From contig NZ_JBGUAU010000014.1 of assembly GCF_041820985.1 (NCBI RefSeq), positions 1 to 64,000 on the forward strand: DNA of 64,000 nucleotides, read 5' to 3'. A program made the translations under genes and the position numbers. The DNA comes from Evansella sp041820985. Lineage in GTDB: Bacteria > Bacillota > Bacilli > Bacillales > Salisediminibacteriaceae. Below are positions 53,108 through 62,026 of the stretch, piece after piece. The notes beneath the pieces are model-generated. The model made no database searches, was not told the origin of the DNA, and was given only the letters and a program-made list of their open reading frames with translations. Position 1 is the first letter of the stretch, and every line of letters starts with the position of its first letter.

Positions 53108-53896
53108 ATGCATGATGAAATTATTTCTTTAGAGAATGTTAGTGTTCGAAGAGGCGACAAGTATCTTTTAAAGAACATCTCATGGCAAGTCCAAAAAGGA
53201 CAGAATTGGGCGGTCCTAGGGTTAAATGGGGCAGGGAAGACAACGTTGCTGAAGATAGTAACATGTTATTTGTGGCCCACCTTTGGAACGGTGGATGTGC
53301 TTGGAAATCGGTATGGGAAAGTAAATATTCAAGAGGTCCGTACTTCGATTGGCTGGGTGAGTAATGCACTAGATCAGCAGTTCCAGCACCATGAAGGAAA
53401 CACGGCACTAGAAATTGTATTAAGTGGAAAGTATGCGTCTATTGGATTGTATGAGCATGTCTCTCAGGAAGATGTCAACAGAGCGACAGAGCTTTTGGAG
53501 AAGTTCGGAATTCTCCATTTGACACATGCGCCATTACATGCTTTTTCCCAAGGGGAGCGGAAGAAAGTTCTTCTTGCAAGAGCGTGGATGTCGGAGTTGA
53601 AGCTGCTAATATTGGATGAACCTTGTTCCGGTTTAGACATATACTCACGAGAGGAGTTTCTCCGAACGCTAGAAAGTATAAGTAAGGAAGATGGTGGTCC
53701 AACGATTCTATTTGTTACTCATCATATCGAAGAGATTCTTCCTTCCATCACGGACGTGCTGCTTCTTCATGCTGGAGAAGTGGTGGATGCTGGTGGGAAA
53801 AATAAGGTGATAACAGAGGAGAATCTGGAGCGGACGTTCCAGATACCGTTGCGGTTACGTTGGGAGAATGATCGAGTGTGGGTTTCTGTGAAATAA
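53108..53896 (+). CDS. ABC transporter ATP-binding protein (YlmA-like)
   Basis: A 262-residue ATPase. Walker A is GLNGAGKTT (about residues 38-46), the signature reads FSQGERKKVLLARAW (about 146-160, in place of LSGGQ), and Walker B is LLILDEPCSGLD (about 168-179). The layout and unusual signature fit the YlmA/ModF-like group, often encoded without a permease, as here. Its partner is unknown; it is not an obvious energiser for the sugar importers. ATG 53108 follows GGGAGAG. Confidence 0.85.
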   Translation: MHDEIISLENVSVRRGDKYLLKNISWQVQKGQNWAVLGLNGAGKTTLLKIVTCYLWPTFGTVDVLGNRYGKVNIQEVRTSIGWVSNALDQQFQHHEGNTALEIVLSGKYASIGLYEHVSQEDVNRATELLEKFGILHLTHAPLHAFSQGERKKVLLARAWMSELKLLILDEPCSGLDIYSREEFLRTLESISKEDGGPTILFVTHHIEEILPSITDVLLLHAGEVVDAGGKNKVITEENLERTFQIPLRLRWENDRVWVSVK

Positions 53897-54018
53897 GAAA
53901 CTGACACTGTACGGGAACATGGAAGAGAAAGTGATTTGTGGAGATGGACAAATTAAAAATAATAAACTTCTATCAAAATTTAGTATGGAATTTAACCCTT
54001 AATTGGAGGAACTAATCA

Positions 54019-54417
54019 ATGTTTATTTTTATAATCATGTTGCTATTACTTGTAACATTTTTATTAATAAAAGAATCTGCTTTGTTTAATAAATGGTTCA
54101 TATTGTTAGTGGGAGCGTATTATGTAGTTGTGAGCTTTATATTTATCAATGGGTATCATCGTATTCATGAGAAATACAATATGTATAATGGACCGGTCAT
54201 TCCTGAAGGATGGGAAGTGAATTCAAACTGGGCATTTACGTTTAGCTTTCTATATATTATTCCAATTGCAATGCTTATATTTTTTGTTCTATTGAAAAAA
54301 ATACAACCGATGACGAAAAAGCAATGGATTGATTTTTTTCTATACGTCCTATTAAGTGGTGTAATATTGTTTGGTTTATTTGTAATATTTAATTTTGCCT
54401 ATGGGATGAGACCTTAA
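54019..54417 (+). CDS. Membrane protein (132 aa)
   Basis: Four hydrophobic helices (about residues 3-20, 26-45, 74-94 and 105-128) with an exposed aromatic loop (about 48-72) after helix two. ATG 54019 follows TTGGAGGAAC. Family not recognised. Confidence 0.7.
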   Translation: MFIFIIMLLLLVTFLLIKESALFNKWFILLVGAYYVVVSFIFINGYHRIHEKYNMYNGPVIPEGWEVNSNWAFTFSFLYIIPIAMLIFFVLLKKIQPMTKKQWIDFFLYVLLSGVILFGLFVIFNFAYGMRP

Positions 54418-54524
54418 TATATTTCTCGATGAATGAAAGTTCTGAAGTCCATCAGAACCCCGTTAAGAAGAAAGGGAGATTTTCTTTTTAGTAGGTAATT
54501 TATAAAATTTTTGGATTTTGAAAG

Positions 54525-54640
54525 TTGTCTAGCTCCAGGAGATATCTGCTCTCGTAAACTCGTACGGAAAGGTGCGAAGGAGAATTTATTCAGGCAGTAC
54601 TTTGCTCGTGTCAAATAACCTGCTCGATTCAAAATAAAAA
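54525..54640 (+). repeat. Probable Bacillaceae intergenic repeat (TTGTCTAGCTCCAG type)
   Basis: The segment opening AAGTTGTCTAGCTCCAG resembles, from memory, the left end of a repeat common between genes of Bacillus and Geobacillus relatives. The interior here is diverged, and the usual right end (GCGCTTTCGCTTTTC) is at best hinted at by CGGATTACGCTTTTT near 54690. The boundaries are approximate. Confidence 0.4.
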
Positions 54641-54796
54641 GCACTTTTCAACTGAAAGAAGATCTTTCTTCGCAGATGGCAAGCGGATTACGCTTTTTGT
54701 ATGTACAGAACATTTGCATTTCGCTTTTCTTATTTTCGAAACGAGTGTTGGTCTATTAAGTAAGTGTTTTATCCTTTAATCTCTTAAGGGTTATAG

Positions 54797-54890
54797 ACCC
54801 CCACCTCAAAGCGACAGCTTAGGTGGGAACTTTCATTCAGGGGGAGTCGAGACTCCCTCTGAATCCTCGATGTTTCAGCTTGCTGAAACG
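54797..54890 (+). mobile_element. Orphan three-hairpin segment like an IS200/IS605 right end (omega-RNA-like)
   Basis: Three hairpins follow one another. CCCACCT/AGGTGGG with inner AAGC/GCTT (54800-54827); ATTCAGGGGGAGT paired with ACTCCCTCTGAAT (54835-54864); and GTTTCAGC-TT-GCTGAAAC (54872-54889). Order and sequence recall the 3' ends of TnpB-encoding IS200/IS605 elements in Bacilli, where this RNA is the guide scaffold. No tnpA or tnpB is present. The right edge abuts the stop of the gene at 54899. Confidence 0.55.
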
Positions 54891-54898
54891 AGTTCGCT

Positions 54899-55348
54899 TT
54901 AATCGATCCTATTCAATCTGCGTTGGAAGTATATAAAGATAGGTAAGGGAATAACGATCCATCCAAAACTTTTCACTAAATTATTTTTTGCTATTTCTAT
55001 TTGTCTTTCTTTTTCTGAAGAAACCATCGCATCATAGCTTGCCTTCATTTCTTCTTCTGATAGATTCACTTCTTCACTACCATTTTCTTTCGCGTGACCC
55101 CATCTTTTGTATTCCTCAAATGATTCATGATAAGAAGTCGGTGCGATAATATCAGCTACAGCCATAAATGCAGCGACACTTCCTCCAATGGTCATCATTA
55201 AAGTGGCAAACAACACTAAATAAACATAGATTTTATTTATCATAAATTCTCCCCCTTCACTTGATTGAGCTTTTGCTCCTCCAATAATAAAAATAAGTAA
55301 TACGATAATTAATAATGGAATCATTCCTAACATTGAAACTGCCAACAT
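54899..55348 (-). CDS. Hypothetical membrane protein (149 aa)
   Basis: Three hydrophobic helices (about residues 6-23, 40-66 and 124-141). Between the second and third is a soluble acidic segment, YHESFEEYKRWGHAKENGSEE (about 72-92), continuing to 120. ATG 55348 follows GGGGTGA. Family not recognised. The IS605-like segment begins within 10 bp of its stop. Confidence 0.65.
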   Translation of the reverse strand: MLAVSMLGMIPLLIIVLLIFIIGGAKAQSSEGGEFMINKIYVYLVLFATLMMTIGGSVAAFMAVADIIAPTSYHESFEEYKRWGHAKENGSEEVNLSEEEMKASYDAMVSSEKERQIEIAKNNLVKSFGWIVIPLPIFIYFQRRLNRID

Positions 55349-55950
55349 TTCACCCCATTTACAGTGTAAGTATTAAATATTATGCTTTACTGATAATACA
55401 ATTTAATTTTTTACTATATGCATTGTAAATGTTTCTTAAATTCTAAAATTTATAAGCTATATTATATAGTCGTTTTTATTGATACGTGAGTTACTTATTT
55501 AAAAAAATGTTTTTCATTTAAGCTGTTTTCGTAAACTTTGTTGTAAACAACATGAATGTAGGGTTTATTCTACATACCATTTAAATATCCAAGTACCTTT
55601 TTACTTTAGACTTTTATAAAAAGATTGTTTTGAGTTTGTAAGGGATGGAGAGAAGAGTTTTGCTTGGTGAGTGGGGAGCACCCATCTCGCATTGTTCGAG
55701 GTGTATAGTCATTGTTCGCCAAAAAAAAGGAGGTTTTTTGTACTAATAGTAGCGAAGGAATTGCAGAGAATGGTATTATAAAGTATCGTATTAAAATAAA
55801 AAATCCAATAATTCCGATTGAAGTGATAGGGATAATAGAGTTATAATATAATAAGTCATTTTATCGGAAATGGATAGGTGTATTCCAATAAGACTGTTTT
55901 TGTAAGAATTTTATTAACTAGGTTGTACATATTTTGTGAGGTGAGAGAAG
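55349..55950. other. Non-coding region upstream of cysJ
   Basis: About 600 bp of AT-rich sequence with a possible promoter at 55818-55847. I do not see an S-box or T-box. CymR or CysL sites may be present but cannot be recognised with confidence by eye. Confidence 0.5.
55818..55847 (+). promoter_or_regulatory. Possible promoter of cysJI
   Basis: TTGAAG (55818-55823) and TATAAT (55842-55847) are separated by 18 bp. This would give a leader of about 95 bases. Confidence 0.5.
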
Positions 55951-57771
55951 TTGGTTTTTCAAGAAACGAATAGTCCTTTTAATCATCAACAGGCAGAGTT
56001 GCTTAATAATTTGCTGCCTTCGTTAACAGAATCGCAAAAGCAATGGCTTAGTGGGTATCTTTCTGCTCAGGCTGGTGCTTCTGCTTCTGTTGCGGTGTTA
56101 GAGAAACCGAGTACCAATGTTGCTGCAAAGCCTGTTTCGAAAGAGGTTACCGTGTTGTACGGTTCTCAAACGGGTAATGCACAAAAATTGGCGGAGAATG
56201 CTCGGAAGAAGCTTCAGGAGAAAGGTTTTGAAGCTACGGTATTGTCCATGAGTGATTTTAAACCAAATCAGTTGAAGAAGCTTTCGAATCTTCTCATTGT
56301 CGTTAGTACGCATGGGGAAGGGGAACCGCCTGATAATGCGCTGACTTTCCATGAGTTCTTATATAGTAAGCGTGCTCCGAAGCTTTCGGATCTTCAGTTT
56401 TCTGTATTAGCGCTTGGAGATACTTCGTATGAATTTTTTTGTAAAACTGGGGTAGATTTTGATCAGCAGTTAGAAAAGCTTGGAGGAACTCGTATTTATC
56501 CGCGAGTGGATTGTGACCTTGATTTTGAGGAACCAGCGGAGAAATGGCTAAAAGGTGTGTTAGATGGACTAGGTTCCGTTGAAGCTACTGCAGAAGTGTC
56601 GGTATCTGTTTCTAATGGGACTGTGTCTGTTGAAACAAAGCCTGCCGTCGAGTATTCAAGAAAGAATCCTTTCCCTGCAGAAGTGTTAGAAAATATAAAT
56701 TTAAATGGTCGTGGCTCGAAGAAAGAGACTCGTCATATAGAGATTTCTCTAGAGGGATCTGGTTTGGAATATGAAGCTGGGGATGCTCTCGGTGTTTTTG
56801 CGAAAAATGAACCAGGGCTTGTGGACTTGCTGATTCAAGAGATGAAGTGGAATCCTGAAGAGCCAGTAGTAATTGGGAAAGATGAAGGACCGCTTCCTTT
56901 ACGAGAAGCGCTTATCTCTAAATTAGAAATTACGATGTTAACGAAGCCTGTTCTGCAAAAGGCAGTAGACTTAACGGATAATGAGAATTTAAAAGAGCTT
57001 GTTGCTGACCGTGATGCATTAAAAGAATATATGGATGGTCGTGATGTGATCGACTTCGTTCGTGAGTTTGGTCCTTGGAAGGCGTCTGCTCAAGAGTTTG
57101 TTTCTATTTTAAGAAAGCTTGCACCACGTCTATATTCCATTGCTAGTAGTCTAGCAGCAAATCCTGAGGAAGTTCATTTAACGATCGGGGCAGTTCGCTG
57201 GAACTCTTTCGGGAGAAAACGTAATGGGGTATGTTCCGTATATTGTGCGGAACGTATCGAAGCTGGAGATAAGCTAGAAGTTTTCGTTCAACCGAACAAG
57301 CACTTTAAATTACCAGAAAACCCGGAAACGCCAATTATTATGGTAGGACCTGGTACTGGGGTTGCACCGTTCCGTTCCTTCATGCAGGAACGTGAGGAAA
57401 TCGGTGCTTCAGGTAAGTCATGGATGTTCTTTGGAGATCAGCACTTCACGACAGATTTCCTTTATCAGACAGAATGGCAGAAGTGGTTGAAAGAAGGCGT
57501 CCTAACGAAAATGGATGTTGCTTTCTCACGTGATACGGAGAAGAAGGTATATGTGCAACACCGCATGAAGGAGCATAGCAAAGAGATGTATGATTGGATT
57601 CAAGCTGGCGCTGTGTTCTATGTATGTGGAGATAAGAATTATATGGCAAAAGATGTTCATAGTACATTGATAGATATACTTGCAACAGAGGGAAAAATGA
57701 GTGCGGAAGATGCAGAAGCGTATCTGAAGGACATGCAAAAGAACAAACGTTATCTACGAGATGTGTATTGA
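55951..57771 (+). CDS. cysJ: Sulfite reductase (NADPH) flavoprotein alpha subunit
   Basis: Carries electrons from NADPH through FAD and FMN to the hemoprotein CysI for six-electron reduction of sulfite to sulfide. The 606-residue protein has a flavodoxin domain starting VTVLYGSQTGNAQ (about residues 66-78), an FAD-binding region with RLYSIASS (about 391-398), and an NADPH-binding region with GPGTGVAPFRSFMQER (about 464-479). The C-terminus YLRDVY is typical. The start is TTG 55951 after GAGGTGAGAGAAG. cysI follows by 27 bp, so the two form an operon. Confidence 0.96.
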   Translation: MVFQETNSPFNHQQAELLNNLLPSLTESQKQWLSGYLSAQAGASASVAVLEKPSTNVAAKPVSKEVTVLYGSQTGNAQKLAENARKKLQEKGFEATVLSMSDFKPNQLKKLSNLLIVVSTHGEGEPPDNALTFHEFLYSKRAPKLSDLQFSVLALGDTSYEFFCKTGVDFDQQLEKLGGTRIYPRVDCDLDFEEPAEKWLKGVLDGLGSVEATAEVSVSVSNGTVSVETKPAVEYSRKNPFPAEVLENINLNGRGSKKETRHIEISLEGSGLEYEAGDALGVFAKNEPGLVDLLIQEMKWNPEEPVVIGKDEGPLPLREALISKLEITMLTKPVLQKAVDLTDNENLKELVADRDALKEYMDGRDVIDFVREFGPWKASAQEFVSILRKLAPRLYSIASSLAANPEEVHLTIGAVRWNSFGRKRNGVCSVYCAERIEAGDKLEVFVQPNKHFKLPENPETPIIMVGPGTGVAPFRSFMQEREEIGASGKSWMFFGDQHFTTDFLYQTEWQKWLKEGVLTKMDVAFSRDTEKKVYVQHRMKEHSKEMYDWIQAGAVFYVCGDKNYMAKDVHSTLIDILATEGKMSAEDAEAYLKDMQKNKRYLRDVY

Positions 57772-57798
57772 TAACGGGTTGGGAAGGAGTTTTCTTAC

Positions 57799-59535
57799 AT
57801 GGCTGATTCAAAAGTAGAATTAAAAGCACCAGAAGGTAAACCGGATGATGTGGAACGTATAAAAAGAGAAAGTAATTATTTGCGAGGTTCTTTAAAAGAG
57901 TCTATGCTAGAGCGAATTAGTGCTGGTATTTCCGATGATGATAATCGGTTAATGAAGTTCCATGGAAGTTATTTGCAGGATGATCGTGATTTGCGTCTGG
58001 AGCGTCTAAAGCAAAAGCTTGAGCCGGCATACCAATTCATGCTTCGTGTAAGACTTCCAGGTGGTATTTCTACACCAGAGCAGTGGCTAGTAATGGATGA
58101 TCTTGCAACGAAATATGGAAATGGAACGTTAAAGCTAACGACTCGTATGACGTTTCAAATGCACGGTATTTTAAAGTGGAATATGAAGAATACCATGCAA
58201 GGCATTAACAATGCATTAATGGATACCATCGCAGCATGTGGGGACGTAAACCGTAACGTTATGTGTAATCCGAACCCGTATCAATCGGAGATCCATGGCG
58301 AGGTATATGAGTGGGCGAAAAAGCTTAGTGATGATTTATTGCCGAAAACTCGAGCTTACCATGAGATTTGGTTGGATGAAGAGCAAGTAGCAGGAACTCC
58401 TCAAGTGGATCCAAATGAGCACGAGGCGGAGCCAATGTATGGTGCCCTATACTTACCGAGAAAGTTTAAAATTGGGGTAGCAATTCCTCCATCGAATGAT
58501 GTGGATATCTATTCTCAAGACCTTGGATTTATTGCTGTTGTAGAAAATGACAAGCTTGTTGGTTTTAACGTAGCCATCGGTGGTGGATTAGGGATGTCTC
58601 ACGGAGATGAGAGTACATACCCTCAATTGGCGAAAGTAATTGGTTTCTGTAAGCCAGAGCAAATCTATGATGTAGCATACCAAATCATTACGATTCAGCG
58701 TGATTATGGAAACCGATCTGTTCGTAAAAATGCTCGCTTCAAATACACAGTAGATCGTCTTGGTTTGGAAAACGTGAAAGCGGAGTTGGAGAACCGACTT
58801 GGCTGGAGCTTGGAAGAAACACGTGAGTTTACATTTGATAATAACGGAGATCGCTACGGCTGGGTAAAAGGTGTGAAAGGGAAATGGCACTTTACATTGT
58901 TCGTAGAAGGTGGACGTATTGTTGATACGGAAAACTATAAACTGATGACAGCATTGCGTGAAATCGCTGGTATCCATAAAGGTGATTTTCGCTTAACTGC
59001 CAATCAAAACGTGATCATTGCAAATGTTTCAAGTCAAAAGAAAAAGCATATTAATGATTTGATTGAAAAATATGGTCTTATTGATAGTGAGAAGATTTCC
59101 GGACTTCGCCGTAGTTCCATGGCCTGTGTTGCGCTACCAACATGTGGTCTTGCGATGGCAGAGGCGGAGCGTTACTTGCCTACACTGATCGATAAGATTG
59201 ATGAGATTGTGGATGCCAATGGTCTTCGAAACGAGGAAATCACGATTCGTATGACTGGATGTCCGAACAGCTGTGGTCGTCCATCTCTTGGTGAAATTGC
59301 CTTTATTGGGAAAGCACCTGGAAAATACAATATGTATCTTGGAGCAGCACACGACGGTAGTCGTCTAAACAAGATGTATCGTGAAAATATCGGGGAAGCG
59401 GAGATTTTACGTGAGCTTGGAGGATTGCTGTCTAGCTACGCGAAGGAACGTGAAAATGGAGAGCACTTCGGTGATTTCGTCATCCGAACGGGTGTTGTGA
59501 AAGCAACAACAGATGGAACGAATTTTCATAGTTGA
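57799..59535 (+). CDS. cysI: Sulfite reductase (NADPH) hemoprotein beta subunit
   Basis: Reduces sulfite to sulfide at a siroheme coupled to a 4Fe-4S cluster. The 578-residue protein has the four cluster Cys in the expected spacing: Cys443 and Cys449 (CVALPTCGLAM), Cys488 and Cys492 (TGCPNSCGRPS). Both ferredoxin-reductase-like halves are complete, and the substrate-binding Arg/Lys-rich strands (RLPGGISTPEQW, TRMTFQMHG) are intact. ATG 57799 follows GGAAGGAG. It forms an operon with cysJ. Confidence 0.96.
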   Translation: MADSKVELKAPEGKPDDVERIKRESNYLRGSLKESMLERISAGISDDDNRLMKFHGSYLQDDRDLRLERLKQKLEPAYQFMLRVRLPGGISTPEQWLVMDDLATKYGNGTLKLTTRMTFQMHGILKWNMKNTMQGINNALMDTIAACGDVNRNVMCNPNPYQSEIHGEVYEWAKKLSDDLLPKTRAYHEIWLDEEQVAGTPQVDPNEHEAEPMYGALYLPRKFKIGVAIPPSNDVDIYSQDLGFIAVVENDKLVGFNVAIGGGLGMSHGDESTYPQLAKVIGFCKPEQIYDVAYQIITIQRDYGNRSVRKNARFKYTVDRLGLENVKAELENRLGWSLEETREFTFDNNGDRYGWVKGVKGKWHFTLFVEGGRIVDTENYKLMTALREIAGIHKGDFRLTANQNVIIANVSSQKKKHINDLIEKYGLIDSEKISGLRRSSMACVALPTCGLAMAEAERYLPTLIDKIDEIVDANGLRNEEITIRMTGCPNSCGRPSLGEIAFIGKAPGKYNMYLGAAHDGSRLNKMYRENIGEAEILRELGGLLSSYAKERENGEHFGDFVIRTGVVKATTDGTNFHS

Positions 59536-59555
59536 GATTGATATGTTTTGATGGA

Positions 59556-59586
59556 AAGAACAGCCTGAGGGCTGTTCTTTTTCTGT
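59556..59586 (+). terminator. Terminator of cysJI
   Basis: GAACAGCC, TGAG, GGCTGTTC followed by TTTTTCTG, 22 bp after the cysI stop. Confidence 0.92.
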
Positions 59587-59680
59587 TTTTTTGGATGAGG
59601 GGAGAGAGTATTGTGTATGGAACGCCAGATGCAATTAGAAACTGAAACAGCTTAAACGAGCAAATAAATGATTGGTTTTG

Positions 59681-59713
59681 AAAAAGACGGCCCACATATA
59701 AAATGGACCGTCC
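59681..59713 (-). terminator. Terminator of hflKC
   Basis: On the minus strand, GACGGTCCA and TGGGCCGTC pair with one G-U around 9 bases and are followed by TTTTT. Confidence 0.9.
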
Positions 59714-59737
59714 AACTTTCCTTATACATTATGAATA

Positions 59738-60730
59738 CTAGTTTTGATTTCCAAGTAAATATTTCGCAAAATCACTATCTGATGGAATTACGATCGTTGT
59801 GTCGTTTATAAGCGCTTCTCGATACGTTTGTAAAGCTCGGAAAAACTCATAAAACTCAGGGTCTTGGTTGTAAACTTCCGCGTAAATTCTTGTTGCTTCT
59901 GCGTCCCCTTGACCACGAAGAATTTCAGCTGTTTCATAAGCTTCCGCTTCAATTACACGACCTTCTCTATCTGCATTGGAACGAATTTTTTGTGCTTCTT
60001 CTTCTCCTTCAGATAAATATCTATTGGCAACTCTTTCTCTTTCTGTACGCATTCTGTTATAAATATTTTCAAGATTTTGCTCAGGAAGGTCTGTTTGACG
60101 AATGCGGATATCTACAACTTCCATTCCATATTCCTGTAATCCTGCATTGGTTCTTGTGATCACATTCTCTAACATTCCTTCTACATGATCAATATCTGAA
60201 ATGAGCTGTGTCATATTCGTTCTACCAATCTCACTATTTAAATTCGAATAAATCATATCATCAAGACGCGTGTTTGCATTCACTTCCGTACGCATTGTCA
60301 CCCTGAATAACGCAGGGTTTGAAATAATCCACTGAGCATAGTTATCTAATTCGACACGCTTTTTATCTAATGTGGTTACTTGGCGTGGACGTGTATCATA
60401 TGTTAATAATCGATCTGAATATGTTTCTACAGTGTCAATGAATGGAATTTTGAATTGAAGTCCTTTTCCTTCCACAATTTTAACACCACTTAAACGACTA
60501 TGCTGTTGAATCTGCTCTACAACCTCGGGTGTTTTTTCAGAGATTACTATTTTTTGAACCTCTCCAAAACGAACAACAACAGCTTGATCTGTTTCCTTTA
60601 CACTGAATGTAAATAGAAACCATGCTATGAGTACTACAAAGAAAATTCCAATAATAGCACCTATTTTTTTCACAGCTGGTAGTGTGTCTTTTTTTACTGG
60701 ATTTACTTTTTCCATATCTATTACGCTCAT
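59738..60730 (-). CDS. hflC: HflC, SPFH protease modulator
   Basis: A 330-residue membrane protein of the stomatin/prohibitin (SPFH) class, which with HflK surrounds and controls the FtsH protease. It has one N-terminal membrane helix (about residues 23-43), an SPFH domain starting ETDQAVVVRFGEV, and a long charged coiled coil with ANRYLSEGEEEAQKIRSNADREG (about 232-255). ATG 60730 follows AAGGGTGA, 19 bp after the hflK stop. Confidence 0.93.
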   Translation of the reverse strand: MSVIDMEKVNPVKKDTLPAVKKIGAIIGIFFVVLIAWFLFTFSVKETDQAVVVRFGEVQKIVISEKTPEVVEQIQQHSRLSGVKIVEGKGLQFKIPFIDTVETYSDRLLTYDTRPRQVTTLDKKRVELDNYAQWIISNPALFRVTMRTEVNANTRLDDMIYSNLNSEIGRTNMTQLISDIDHVEGMLENVITRTNAGLQEYGMEVVDIRIRQTDLPEQNLENIYNRMRTERERVANRYLSEGEEEAQKIRSNADREGRVIEAEAYETAEILRGQGDAEATRIYAEVYNQDPEFYEFFRALQTYREALINDTTIVIPSDSDFAKYLLGNQN

Positions 60731-60749
60731 CTATCATTCACCCTTTCCA

Positions 60750-61688
60750 TTATTCTTCAATTACTTTTTTTGAACCGGTTAGAGGTAAAAAGTTCAGTGT
60801 ATTCCCATCAGCACTATCAACAATAAACTTTTCCATACCTGGAAGAATCTCTTCCATCATTTCATAGTACATACGAGTTCGTGTAACCTCTTCCCCTAGA
60901 CGATAGGATTGAAGTAATTCATTGAAAAGAGCTGTATCCCCATTTGCTTCTGCCACTCGTGCTGCTTTATAACCTTCTGCCTGAGCGATTGCTTCTGCTG
61001 CATTACCACGTGCTCTTGGAATAACTTGGTTTGCATAGCTTTCTGCCTGGTTAATTAACGCGTTCATCTCTTCACGGGCACCGACTACTTTGGTAAACGC
61101 CTCTTGAACCTCCACAGGTGGATTTACATCCTGAAGTTGAACGGTTGTTACTTGAACACCGATTTCATATTTATCTAATATTTCTTGGAAATGCTCATGA
61201 ATTTCTGCTTCTACACCGCCACGGTTTTCCGTCACTACTCCATCAAAATCATTACTTGCGACTACGCGACGGATAGCCGCAGCACCTGCGTGGGCAATGG
61301 TTTCGTATTGATCGTCCACATTAAAGAAAAATTGCTCCACGTTAAATATTCGAAATTGAATAACCGTTTCTAATGATACTAAATTTTCATCTCCTGTAAT
61401 CATAAGAGACTCTCTCGATACCTCTACATATTCAGATAGGTTTCTTGAATCCCCTTCTGATGTTGTACGAAAACCATATTCCATTCGTTTTACTTCTTGC
61501 GTATTTTCTTTCCACACTGTTTGAATAAATGGAATATGCCACTTCATACCAGATTCCACAACGGTATCATGGTGTTTCCCAAATTGAAGCACAACTGCTT
61601 CTTCTCCGTCATCGACAATATAAATTCCTAATAATCCAACTGCTGCAATGAGGATGAATAAAATAAGTCCAGAAATAATCTTATACAA
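60750..61688 (-). CDS. hflK: HflK, SPFH protease modulator
   Basis: A 312-residue SPFH protein and partner of HflC. One membrane helix (about residues 5-25) is followed by GEEAVVLQFGKHHDTVVESGMKWHIPFI and the coiled coil QAESYANQVIPRARGNAAEA. The motif VQLQDVNPPVEVQEAF (about 181-196) is diagnostic of HflK. It lacks the Gly/Pro-rich N-terminal extension of the Gram-negative form. ATG 61688 is the start; a 41-bp palindrome lies 92 bp upstream. Confidence 0.93.
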   Translation of the reverse strand: MYKIISGLILFILIAAVGLLGIYIVDDGEEAVVLQFGKHHDTVVESGMKWHIPFIQTVWKENTQEVKRMEYGFRTTSEGDSRNLSEYVEVSRESLMITGDENLVSLETVIQFRIFNVEQFFFNVDDQYETIAHAGAAAIRRVVASNDFDGVVTENRGGVEAEIHEHFQEILDKYEIGVQVTTVQLQDVNPPVEVQEAFTKVVGAREEMNALINQAESYANQVIPRARGNAAEAIAQAEGYKAARVAEANGDTALFNELLQSYRLGEEVTRTRMYYEMMEEILPGMEKFIVDSADGNTLNFLPLTGSKKVIEE

Positions 61689-62026
61689 AATAAATCAGCT
61701 CCTTTTGTTATAAAAGTAATACAGTAAAACATTATCATAAAAATCACTTCTTAAGTGGACTATTTTTTTACGAGATAAGTGTGTGAAAGGTTTCAAATTA
61801 AATTTGAAACCTTTCACACAACTTAGAAATAGTTAGATCATGACATTTCTTTAACAGAAAGCTTGATTGATCTTCATGGAGGAGGAAATATTATAAAAGA
61901 AGGAATTTATATAAAAAGGTAGAAGTAAATATAGATGATATGTATGAAGTTTCCGTGATTCAAGTAGAGGTCACCAATTATTCTTGTAACTTTTACGTGG
62001 CTTCGATAGAGATGGAGGAGTAAAAT
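61689..62026. other. Divergent gap between hflK and the PAS kinase
   Basis: This holds the palindrome at 61780-61820. Close to the kinase start is a short open frame without a good start, ending at TAA 62021, whose last codons contain the GGAGGAG site of the kinase gene. Confidence 0.55.
61780..61820. promoter_or_regulatory. Perfect 20-bp inverted repeat upstream of hflK
   Basis: TGTGTGAAAGGTTTCAAATT is followed by a single A and then its exact complement, ending CCTTTCACACA. No T run follows, so it is not a standard terminator. It could be an operator for hflKC or the divergent kinase, or a strong cruciform/RNA hairpin. Confidence 0.75.

Noticed and set aside
55349..55950. SAM (S-box) or T-box riboswitch before cysJ
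   Set aside because: The conserved core motifs and the terminator expected for either were not found.
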